From contig DMOT01000157.1 of NCBI GenBank assembly GCA_003456765.1, positions 1-8,694 of the forward strand: 8,694 bases of DNA, written 5' to 3'. The position numbers were made by a program, and so were the translations under genes. Origin of the DNA: Bacillota bacterium. Lineage in GTDB: Bacteria > Bacillota > DTU025. This document shows, one piece after another, positions 1 through 5,396 of this stretch. Every line of letters begins with the position of its first letter. Position 1 is the stretch's first letter. The notes below the pieces were generated by a model. The model was not told where the DNA came from and ran no database searches. It saw only the letters and a program-made list of their open reading frames with translations.

Positions 1-1552
1 CCGGGGAGCAACTGCGGTTACCCTTGACATCGCTCCGGGATATGCCGGCGTTGTGGAATCGGCCCTCGAATTCCTGGTCAACTATCCGTACGGGTGCGTG
101 GAGCAGACGATGAGCGCTTTCCTTCCTGACGTTCTTGCACATAGGGCCTTTGCCAGGATGGGCATGTCTATGCCAAGGACTGAAGAGGAGCTCGCCAGAA
201 TGGTCAACTCCGGCCTTGCACGCCTCTACAAATTCCAGCATTGGGATGGGGGATATGGTTGGTGGGAGCATGATGATAGCAGTCTATGGATGACTTCATA
301 CGTGCTCTATGGCCTCCAGAGAGCAAAGCGGAGCGGGTTCCACGTGAGTGAAGAGGTTATGGCAAGCGCTGCCAGGTATCTGGGCGAGGTTGTAGCCGAT
401 GAGAAGAACGATACGGATCGCGCATTTGCATGCTACGTCCTGGCGGAACAAGGCGCCCTGGGTTCTGAGGGCATGAAGGCCCTTGAGAAGCTGGCCGCAG
501 AGCATCTAGCATCTCCTGATGCGGATTCTGAAAGAGCATTGACGGTCGCATATGTTTCGCTGGCCGGGTCGGCCGCAGGTCGTGCTGACATAGGATCGGC
601 AGGTGCACACCTGTTGGAGAAGATGGCGACCAGGCTATCGGGGCAGGCTTACTGGAAAACCGAGGACAAGGTGAACAGGTGGAGGAATGAGACGGGCGAG
701 ACTACTGCCTGGGCCATGATGGCCCTGCTTGAGGCCGAACCGTCCAGCCTGCTGTTGCCTGAAGCCGCAAGGCATCTGGCTTTGACTAGAGATGGATCGC
801 AGTGGAGATCGACGCGAGAATCGGCGGCGGCGGTAATGGCTCTGGTGGAGTACATGACCGCCATGGAAGAAGACGTTCGCCTGCAAACGGAAGTCACAGT
901 CGAGATAAACGGGCAACAGGCGGCCTGTGGACATATTGGAGGTTCAGGAAGCGCTGCCGCATCAAGCATGTCGGTAGAGGTGGCTCCCGGGCTTCTGGTT
1001 CCCGGGGAAAACCGCATTGACATACTGGCAAAGGGAGGCCCTGCCTACTACAGCTTGACGGCGTCGTGGTACGAAGCCCATGACCGCATCGAGGCCTCCG
1101 GGGAGTGTGCCGGTATTGCCCGAGAATACTTCATCATAGACAGGGACGCCGAGGCTCCAGAGGGTGAAGAGTACGCGCTGATCCCCATTGGCGAGGAGGA
1201 CCCCGTAAACCCTCAGCAAGAGCTCCTTGTCAGGGTTACCATAGATGCCAGGAGCGACATGGAATACATGATCTTCGAGGATCCGATTCCATCCGGATTC
1301 GAGATAATCGAGGATTTCACTGACCCATGGTCGTGGAGCCACTGGTACGATCGGCGAGAGGCACGCGACGACCGCATGGTCTTCTTTGCGACATGGATCA
1401 AGGCAGGCCAGCAAAGGGTGTTCGACTACATCCTCAGGCCGGAACGTCCCGGGCGTTATATGGTGATGCCGACTCGCGCCTGGTCGATGTACTACCCTGA
1501 GCTGAATGCGCACGGGGCAAGCAGGGTGATTGAGGTGGTCGATGAGCAATGA
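1..1552 (+). CDS. Alpha-2-macroglobulin family protein, C-terminal part (5' end outside window)
   Basis: This is the last 516 or so codons of a bacterial alpha-2-macroglobulin-like protein. The family traps or inhibits proteases at the cell surface or in the periplasm through an internal thioester. The reading frame is open back to the first complete codon at position 2, so the GTG at 53 is internal and the true start lies upstream. The thioester motif PYGCVEQT is intact, with Cys at nucleotides 95-97 and Gln two residues later. A helix-rich stretch with repeated W/Y/G motifs such as DGGYGWWEHDDSSLW follows, as in the alpha/alpha-toroid thioester domain. The end (roughly nucleotides 1080-1552) looks like the beta-rich receptor-binding-type domain, with FEDPIPSGFEIIEDF matching the usual 'EDPLPAGFE' signature. 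It ends in an ATGA overlap with the VanW-like gene, so the two are probably co-transcribed and co-translated. Family assignment is firm; the protease target is unknown. Confidence 0.93.
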   Translation, partial: RGATAVTLDIAPGYAGVVESALEFLVNYPYGCVEQTMSAFLPDVLAHRAFARMGMSMPRTEEELARMVNSGLARLYKFQHWDGGYGWWEHDDSSLWMTSYVLYGLQRAKRSGFHVSEEVMASAARYLGEVVADEKNDTDRAFACYVLAEQGALGSEGMKALEKLAAEHLASPDADSERALTVAYVSLAGSAAGRADIGSAGAHLLEKMATRLSGQAYWKTEDKVNRWRNETGETTAWAMMALLEAEPSSLLLPEAARHLALTRDGSQWRSTRESAAAVMALVEYMTAMEEDVRLQTEVTVEINGQQAACGHIGGSGSAAASSMSVEVAPGLLVPGENRIDILAKGGPAYYSLTASWYEAHDRIEASGECAGIAREYFIIDRDAEAPEGEEYALIPIGEEDPVNPQQELLVRVTIDARSDMEYMIFEDPIPSGFEIIEDFTDPWSWSHWYDRREARDDRMVFFATWIKAGQQRVFDYILRPERPGRYMVMPTRAWSMYYPELNAHGASRVIEVVDEQ

Positions 1553-2355
1553 GGCGCAAGCTGCTTGTCGCGTGCCTGGTGGCCTTGATGGCATCGATTC
1601 TTCTCTGGGCGTCCAGGGGCCATGCGCCCTCCGGCGCTGGGCCGGATAGGGGCAGTGGGGAGCAGAATGCTCTCGGGCGTTGCATCACTTCTTTGGATGA
1701 GGATGAGAAGAGCAGGAATGCCAATGTGGCCCTTGCTGCCCGCATGCTCGATGGGATTGTGGTGGAACCAGGAGAAGAGTTCTCGTTCAATGAATCCACA
1801 GGGGAGCGCGGGTCTCTAGAGGGCTACATGCCTGCCCGCATAATCGTCGACGGGAAGAATGAATCCGGAATTGCAGGGGGAGTGTGCCAGCTGTCGTCAA
1901 CGCTGTACAACGCTGCGTTGCTTTCGGGCATGGAGATAACGGAAAGGCATCCTCACTCGCGTCCGGTTCCATACCTTCCGGCAGGGCTTGACGCCACAGT
2001 TTCATACGGCGCGCGGGACCTCAGATGGATCAATCCGAGTGATCATGCTGTAACAGTCAGAGCCAGCGTGGAAGGCAACCGCCTGGAAGTATGGCTGGAA
2101 GGCGAGGGGTCTGCCCCGGGCATAATTCTGATTCCTGAGATCGTGGAGATAGTGGCTCCAAGGCCAATGGCGCCGCCGGATGCAACGGGAAGATCCGTTG
2201 CGCCGCCGCGCCCGGGAGCTTCAGATGAGATAAGACGCGGGGTCTCAGGATACCGAGTTAGAGTGTGGGCCGAGACGACTTCGCCTGGAGGAGGACGCGT
2301 GCGGGAGCTCGTCTCTGAAGACTTGTATGAGCCTGTTCACGCTGTTGTCGACTGA
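1549..2355 (+). CDS. VanW family protein, membrane-anchored
   Basis: A 268-residue protein with one N-terminal hydrophobic segment (about residues 4-22, preceded by MRRK), which suggests a signal anchor or signal peptide and an extracytoplasmic body. Residues about 55-178 carry the VanW domain: EEFSFNESTGERG near 76, then GIAGGVCQLSSTLYNAAL near 107-124, then HPHSRPVPYLPAGLDATV and WINPSDH. A Pro-rich linker (about 195-222) leads to a short C-terminal segment (GVSGYRVRVWAET...SEDLYEPVHAVV). That segment resembles the G5-like tail often found in VanW proteins. The biochemical role of VanW is not established; the name comes from vancomycin-resistance clusters, and cell-wall association is inferred. 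The ATG overlaps the stop of the upstream gene by 4 bp, and GAGGTGG at 1532-1538 could serve as its ribosome site. No resistance genes are nearby, so this is probably a housekeeping envelope protein. Confidence 0.92.
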   Translation: MRRKLLVACLVALMASILLWASRGHAPSGAGPDRGSGEQNALGRCITSLDEDEKSRNANVALAARMLDGIVVEPGEEFSFNESTGERGSLEGYMPARIIVDGKNESGIAGGVCQLSSTLYNAALLSGMEITERHPHSRPVPYLPAGLDATVSYGARDLRWINPSDHAVTVRASVEGNRLEVWLEGEGSAPGIILIPEIVEIVAPRPMAPPDATGRSVAPPRPGASDEIRRGVSGYRVRVWAETTSPGGGRVRELVSEDLYEPVHAVVD

Positions 2356-2395
2356 TGAGGCGGGCGTCGCATCGCTGATCATGGCACTCGGGCTC

Positions 2396-3238
2396 TTACT
2401 GACCCAGCAATTCCCTGCGGGCCAGTGATTCTATGATCATCGCTACGCCGTCCTCGTCGTTTGCGGGAGCCACAAGATCGGCGAGGTCTTTCAGCTCGTC
2501 CGGGGAATTGCCCATCGCAACTCCAAGTCCTGCATATTCCAACATCTGGGCATCGTTCATTGAATCACCAAAGGCTATTACTTCGGACGGCTTGATGTGC
2601 CACATGTCAGCCAGGAAGCTGATCCCCACCCATTTGTGCACCCCTGTGGCGAACAGGTCTGCGAGACGAGTTCCATCTTCCAGCACTCCATAGTCGAAGA
2701 AGGAGATATCGTGCGAAAACGCGGTCCCAATCTCCTGCAGAACCCTTCCCACAGAGGCAACATCTCCCTGGATGCCCACTTGAACCGGATCCGAGGTGCA
2801 CGCCTGCGTATATGTGGTGACTTCTCGGCATTCCGGCAGTGTGTGAGGCCAGAAAGGTTGAGTGCACACTCCTATCCTCTGTCGGGTTATGTAAAAAGCT
2901 CGCCCTTTGTGCACATCTTCGAATACTGCTACATACAGTCCGTAATCCTCAGCCATGTTGCAAACATCCAGTGCTGCCTGGCGTGGAATCTGCTTTGCCA
3001 TCAGGATGGAGCCGCTGCCAGGCTCAAACACAACTGCTCCACAGTGAGCTACACATGGTTGGACTATTTCGAACTGAGAGATTACAGGCATGGCGAATGC
3101 TACCCTTCTGCCTGTGGCGATCGACACCTTCGCTCCGCATTTCTCAGCGAGCCGCATAGCGCTGATAGTTCTGGCGCTGGCGCTACCATCACTTCTGAGG
3201 ATTGTTCCGTCTATGTCACAGGCTATCAACTTGTACAT
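2396..3238 (-). CDS. Cof-type HAD-IIB family hydrolase (phosphatase)
   Basis: A 280-residue soluble HAD-superfamily phosphatase of the Cof/IIB subfamily. All four HAD motifs are visible. Motif I is DIDGT at residues 8-12, with Asp8 the expected nucleophile and Asp10 the acid/base. Motif II is IATGR (Thr42), motif III the Lys at 202, and motif IV GDSMNDAQML (Asp225, Asn228, Asp229). The middle section (about 80-195) is the C2B-type cap expected of this subclass, and total length is typical. Members dephosphorylate sugar phosphates, flavin precursors or other small phosphorylated metabolites; the substrate cannot be read from the sequence. The ATG lies inside the 3' end of the upstream transporter gene (13-bp overlap) behind a weak AAAGGCAGGT ribosome site, so translation is probably coupled. 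It converges on the VanW gene with only 40 bp between stops. Confidence 0.94.
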   Translation of the reverse strand: MYKLIACDIDGTILRSDGSASARTISAMRLAEKCGAKVSIATGRRVAFAMPVISQFEIVQPCVAHCGAVVFEPGSGSILMAKQIPRQAALDVCNMAEDYGLYVAVFEDVHKGRAFYITRQRIGVCTQPFWPHTLPECREVTTYTQACTSDPVQVGIQGDVASVGRVLQEIGTAFSHDISFFDYGVLEDGTRLADLFATGVHKWVGISFLADMWHIKPSEVIAFGDSMNDAQMLEYAGLGVAMGNSPDELKDLADLVAPANDEDGVAMIIESLARRELLGQ

Positions 3239-4146
3239 CGGGGACCTGCCTTTCGCTGACTTCGCTCGACGACGAATATTCCCACTACTACTCCTGCACC
3301 CCCTAGAAGCTGGGCGCCTGTCAGCCGTTCGCCAAGAATGACTGCGCTGCCTGCTACTCCGAAAACAGGAACCAGGTTAATGAAAACAGAGACCAGTGTG
3401 GGTCCTAGCCTCCTTAGAGCAAAAAGATAGAGCACATATGCCAGAAAAGAGCAGGCAATGCCGAGATAGGCCAGGTTGAAAGCCACCTGGGGCCGGGCTA
3501 TGACCGAAACACCTGGCATGCCGCCTGGGATGGCCATGATCGCCAGGACCGCCGTTGCCAGGCTTATCTGATGCGCATTGGTAGCCAATGCACCGTATTT
3601 CCGAACCAGGGGTCCGTTGAGGACTGTATACACAGCCCATGCCAGAGAAGAGATCAACACCATTGAGATGCCGCGAAAGTAGTTGGCATTCTGAAGAGCC
3701 TGAGTTGCGTCGCCTGTGACGACAAACGCAACTCCCGCTGCCGAGCGAAGTATTCCAGCCCATCCTGCAGGTGACAATCCTCGTTTTCCAACCCGGCTTT
3801 CAATGACTGCGGTCATGGCAGGTGAAGAGGCTGTCACTATTGAGGCCAGGGCTGCAGGGATATACAGCAAGGCAGTATTTTCGAAATAGAAATAGACGGG
3901 GATTCCGATGAGCGAAGCTACAACCATTCGGGGCAGATCCGACTCATGCACGCGCAAAGGCGGCCTTGCAAATGCCACGGCCAGCCAGATGGAGCATGTA
4001 GCAAGCAGATGCCGGAGGAAGGCCACTTGTATTGGAGCGATGTGTCCCAGGAGGGTTTTCGTGCTCACAAACGAGAGGCCCCAGAGTGCCGTTACGAAGG
4101 TTGCGGCCAACAGGGGGGCAGCTGGATTCTGTGAGGGTGTATTCAA
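3226..4146 (-). CDS. EamA/DMT family transporter
   Basis: A 306-residue, very hydrophobic protein with about ten predicted membrane helices in two tandem EamA repeats (roughly residues 10-140 and 155-295). This is the classic drug/metabolite transporter architecture. Typical signatures include FVTALWGLSFVSTK at the start, FYFENTALLYIPAALASIV near 86-104, and LVPVFGVAGSAVILGERL near 258-275. Members export metabolites such as amino acids, nucleosides or drugs; the substrate is not predictable. I use the TTG at 4144-4146 as start because a strong GGGAGGAG lies 6 nt upstream and no in-frame ATG or GTG gives a better fit. A promoter with a perfect TATAAT lies about 175 bp upstream, implying a leader of about 165 nt. 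The gene overlaps the downstream HAD phosphatase by 13 bp, so they form a two-gene operon. Confidence 0.93.
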   Translation of the reverse strand: MNTPSQNPAAPLLAATFVTALWGLSFVSTKTLLGHIAPIQVAFLRHLLATCSIWLAVAFARPPLRVHESDLPRMVVASLIGIPVYFYFENTALLYIPAALASIVTASSPAMTAVIESRVGKRGLSPAGWAGILRSAAGVAFVVTGDATQALQNANYFRGISMVLISSLAWAVYTVLNGPLVRKYGALATNAHQISLATAVLAIMAIPGGMPGVSVIARPQVAFNLAYLGIACSFLAYVLYLFALRRLGPTLVSVFINLVPVFGVAGSAVILGERLTGAQLLGGAGVVVGIFVVERSQRKAGPRCTS

Positions 4147-4152
4147 AGCAGG

Positions 4153-4160
4153 CTCCTCCC
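4153..4160 (-). promoter_or_regulatory. Ribosome binding site that fixes the TTG start of the EamA gene
   Basis: Read on the minus strand this is GGGAGGAG, followed by a 6-nt spacer (CCTGCT) and then TTG at 4146-4144. The strength and spacing of this site are the reason for accepting the rare TTG start. Confidence 0.75.
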
Positions 4161-4212
4161 TTGTTTCTACACCCAGCGGATGTGGGTAGTGCTTGTGTAA
4201 GAACGGAGATAT

Positions 4213-4238
4213 CCGAGGATCGCACCTGCGAATATCGG
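4213..4238. repeat. Second short dyad in the EamA leader
   Basis: CCGAggaTCGCA (4213-4224) is mirrored by TGCGAataTCGG (4227-4238), with 9 of 12 positions complementary and a core of TCGCA-CC-TGCGA. The 2-nt centre is too short for a good RNA hairpin, so a DNA-binding site is the more natural reading. It lies downstream of the predicted minus-strand transcription start, where a bound repressor would act as a roadblock. No regulator gene in the window can be tied to it. Confidence 0.3.
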
Positions 4239-4296
4239 AATGAAACTCATGATGGGCGGGGAATACGATCTGGATCGCTGGCTTCCGAGTTCGCGA

Positions 4297-4331
4297 ATGC
4301 TGTCATAATTACACAATTTATTATACAGCAT
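4297..4331. promoter_or_regulatory. Long imperfect dyad, candidate operator in the divergent promoter region
   Basis: The left arm ATGCTGTcATAAT (4297-4309) and the right arm ATTATACAGCAT (4320-4331) are reverse complements over 12 bp, apart from one extra C in the left arm. A 10-nt AT-rich centre separates them. On the plus strand the left arm contains TGTCATAAT, an extended -10 (TGn plus five of six matches to TATAAT). On the minus strand the right arm contains TATAAT. The site lies between the EamA operon and the gene at 4437. No U-tract follows it in either direction and no gene ends into it, so an operator is favoured over a terminator. Confidence 0.55.
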
Positions 4332-4349
4332 GTTTGTGTCGGAGTTGAA
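4320..4349 (-). promoter_or_regulatory. Candidate promoter for the EamA-HAD operon
   Basis: On the minus strand a perfect TATAAT (-10, positions 4325-4320) is preceded after 18 bp by TTCAAC (-35, positions 4349-4344), which matches TTGACA at three positions. Transcription would start near 4313 and give a leader of about 165 nt before the TTG start. The -10 lies in the right arm of a dyad (4297-4331), so a regulator bound there would compete with RNA polymerase. The -35 is poor, which would suit an activated or tightly regulated promoter. This is a prediction from consensus only. Confidence 0.5.
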
Positions 4350-4422
4350 GGGATTTCGCTGAGAAAGTCGAATTCAAGACCGGAAGTCAACGAGCTATTC
4401 TGAGAGTATACATGAATCTGCT

Positions 4423-4429
4423 AAGGAGG
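4423..4429 (+). promoter_or_regulatory. Ribosome binding site that selects the GTG at 4437
   Basis: AAGGAGG is nearly a perfect Shine-Dalgarno sequence. It lies only 1 nt before the ATG at 4431, too close for initiation, but 7 nt before the in-frame GTG at 4437. The GTG is therefore the likely start, and the first two codons of the longest open frame are probably not translated. Confidence 0.75.
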
Positions 4430-4436
4430 CATGAGG

Positions 4437-5084
4437 GTGGCAGACGACAGAAAACTGCGGCTGGCGAAGGCGGAGGGGCGCATACGGCTATTGCCTGGAG
4501 TCGTCCGGGTGCGCATTCTTCCTTTAGCAGATGGAGACGAAATCCACGTAATGGTAGAGGGTTGCTATGACCAGGAGGATGTCAAGAGGCTGAAGAAGGA
4601 CATAGAGACCGTCTATCTACTTGAAGCTGGTGAACCCATCGATTATCGCAGGATAAGCATAGCCCAAGTAAGGAAGGAAGAGATGGGTGACGACTCCGGC
4701 TCGAATAGAAGGCCTGTGCTGAGGAGAATAGCCATCGAGTACGGAAAGGGAGGCGCAGTCACTGGCCATGTGGACCTGGAATTCGGCGGCCAGTGCTACT
4801 CCGGAACGGCGCATGGGCGAGCGATTGAAGAATCACTTTGCAACATAGCCAAGCGCGCGGCACTAGAGTCAATCGAAATGTTCCTGGGTCAACGATTCTC
4901 CCTGCAGGCCGATTGCGAGATAGCAAACGGAATAGTGATTTCCGAGGTCACATTGATTGACAGCGCCTCTGGGCAGCGCCAGATGTACCTGGGAGCTGCC
5001 TATAAGGGAGACGATCTGGCCACGGCGGTCGCCAGGTCAATTCTTCAGGCTTTGAACCGCCAGTTTGAGCTACTCATGGACTGA
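4437..5084 (+). CDS. Unrecognised two-domain protein, C-terminal half LeuA-regulatory-domain-like
   Basis: A 215-residue soluble protein with no signal peptide or membrane helix; I cannot name it. Residues about 1-78 form a basic, charged domain with a predicted beta-alpha-beta order (VVRVRILPL, EIHVMVEG, then helix QEDVKRLKKDIETVYLL, then PIDYRRISIAQV). An acidic/Ser linker (about 79-92) follows. Residues about 95-215 show two similar beta-beta-alpha units. The first is RIAIEYGKGGAVTGHVDLEF-GGQCYSGTAHG followed by helix IEESLCNIAKRAALESIEMF. The second is GIVISEVTLID-QRQMYLGAAYKGDD followed by helix LATAVARSILQALNRQFELL. The order, and the ending 'D..tAva.siLqALNR', recall the regulatory (dimer) domain of 2-isopropylmalate synthase, but no catalytic TIM barrel is present. 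I have the impression that similar hypothetical proteins occur in other Bacillota and Actinobacteria, which I could not check. It could be a ligand-binding regulator. It is transcribed away from the EamA operon and followed by 78 bp before the next mini-ORF. Confidence 0.8.
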   Translation: MADDRKLRLAKAEGRIRLLPGVVRVRILPLADGDEIHVMVEGCYDQEDVKRLKKDIETVYLLEAGEPIDYRRISIAQVRKEEMGDDSGSNRRPVLRRIAIEYGKGGAVTGHVDLEFGGQCYSGTAHGRAIEESLCNIAKRAALESIEMFLGQRFSLQADCEIANGIVISEVTLIDSASGQRQMYLGAAYKGDDLATAVARSILQALNRQFELLMD

Positions 5085-5177
5085 TTGGGAAGAGAATATT
5101 GCCCGTTGCAGCGCGAGATGAGATATGGAGATGAGCTGAGCCTCCAGGGTTAATAAAGACCAATGGGGGTGAAGCGT

Positions 5178-5270
5178 GTGAAGAGATTCACTCTGTCGGC
5201 ATTCATTGTGGCCGCCATGACGCTTTTGATGTCAGTCATGGCTTTTGCCGATACCTGTCTGATGAAGTAA
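5178..5270 (+). CDS. Possible 30-aa mini-ORF: signal peptide with almost no mature protein
   Basis: Starting at GTG 5178, this frame encodes MKRFTLSAFIVAAMTLLMSV followed by MAFADTCLMK and a TAA stop. It has a basic N-end, a hydrophobic core of about 15 residues and an AFA-D cleavage site, a textbook Sec signal peptide, yet only six residues would remain after cleavage. GGGGGTGA at 5165-5172 gives a plausible ribosome site with a 5-nt spacer; an ATG at 5163 in the same frame would give 35 residues. Another frame continues after the signal peptide as RYLSDEVKQTIGHSDSC before a stop at 5300-5302. The ORF may therefore be a decayed or frameshifted exported protein, or a short leader peptide. It is the only coding signal in the 312-base stretch 5085-5396, and I do not recognise a family. 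Confidence 0.35.
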   Translation: MKRFTLSAFIVAAMTLLMSVMAFADTCLMK

Positions 5271-5292
5271 AGCAAACGATTGGCCATTCTGA

Positions 5293-5327
5293 TTCCTGCT
5301 GATCGAGCAGGAAAGGCAGCTTGCTGC
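5293..5327 (+). promoter_or_regulatory. Tandem hairpins in the leader of the HD-GYP gene
   Basis: TTCCTGCT (5293-5300), a 5-nt loop GATCG and AGCAGGAA (5306-5313) form a perfect 8-bp stem. After AG comes GCAG-CTTG-CTGC (5316-5327), a 4-bp stem with a CUUG-type loop. No U-run follows, so this is not a standard intrinsic terminator. The sequence lies between the mini-ORF stop (5270) and the HD-GYP start (5397), where a structured 5' leader would be expected. Confidence 0.45.
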
Positions 5328-5368
5328 GACGGGCTCTATGGTTAGCACGGATGCCAGGCGGAATCTAT

Positions 5369-5392
5369 CTGCTCGGGCATAGCAGGGGGTGG
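5369..5392 (+). promoter_or_regulatory. Hairpin overlapping the ribosome site of the HD-GYP gene
   Basis: CTGCT (5369-5373), a 7-nt loop and AGCAG (5381-5385) can form a 5-bp stem whose right arm runs into the ribosome site AGGGGGTGG (5384-5392). The spacer to the GTG at 5397 is 4 nt from the end of that run, or 6 nt from GGGGGT. The same arm sequences occur in the upstream hairpin (CCTGCT 5295-5300, AGCAGG 5306-5311), so the pairing can be exchanged and the ribosome site could be exposed or hidden. Confidence 0.4.
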
Positions 5393-5396
5393 TCGG

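Noticed and set aside
53..55. GTG at 53 as the start of the macroglobulin gene
   Set aside because: The frame is open to the window edge, and the residues before it (TAVTLDIAPGYAGV) continue the domain directly. A start here would leave only 14 residues before the thioester cysteine.
962..1594. Long antisense open frame of 210 codons inside the macroglobulin gene
   Set aside because: It lies opposite a strongly supported gene, contains no recognisable family motif and has a composition typical of a reverse-strand shadow.
2356..2395. Bidirectional terminator between the convergent VanW and HAD genes
   Set aside because: GATG...CATC at 2354-2373 can form only a weak, interrupted stem with no T-run on either side. 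I do not call a terminator.
2597..3259. Open frame of 220 codons on the plus strand opposite the HAD phosphatase gene
   Set aside because: The minus strand carries all four HAD motifs in order. The plus-strand translation shows no domain and no ribosome site of note.
5085..5162. Promoter or terminator after the gene ending at 5084
   Set aside because: TTGCCC at 5099-5104 has no acceptable -10 at 16-18 bp, and GGAG/CTCC around 5127-5145 is only a 4-bp stem without a T-run.
5271..5396. Possible cyclic di-GMP (GEMM-type) riboswitch before the HD-GYP gene
   Set aside because: The stretch GACGGGCTCTATGG...TTAGCACGG has a loose look of the 3' half of GEMM, but the conserved GCAAAGC-type core and the 5' GGCAAACC half are missing. 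An Infernal search with the GEMM-I model would settle it.
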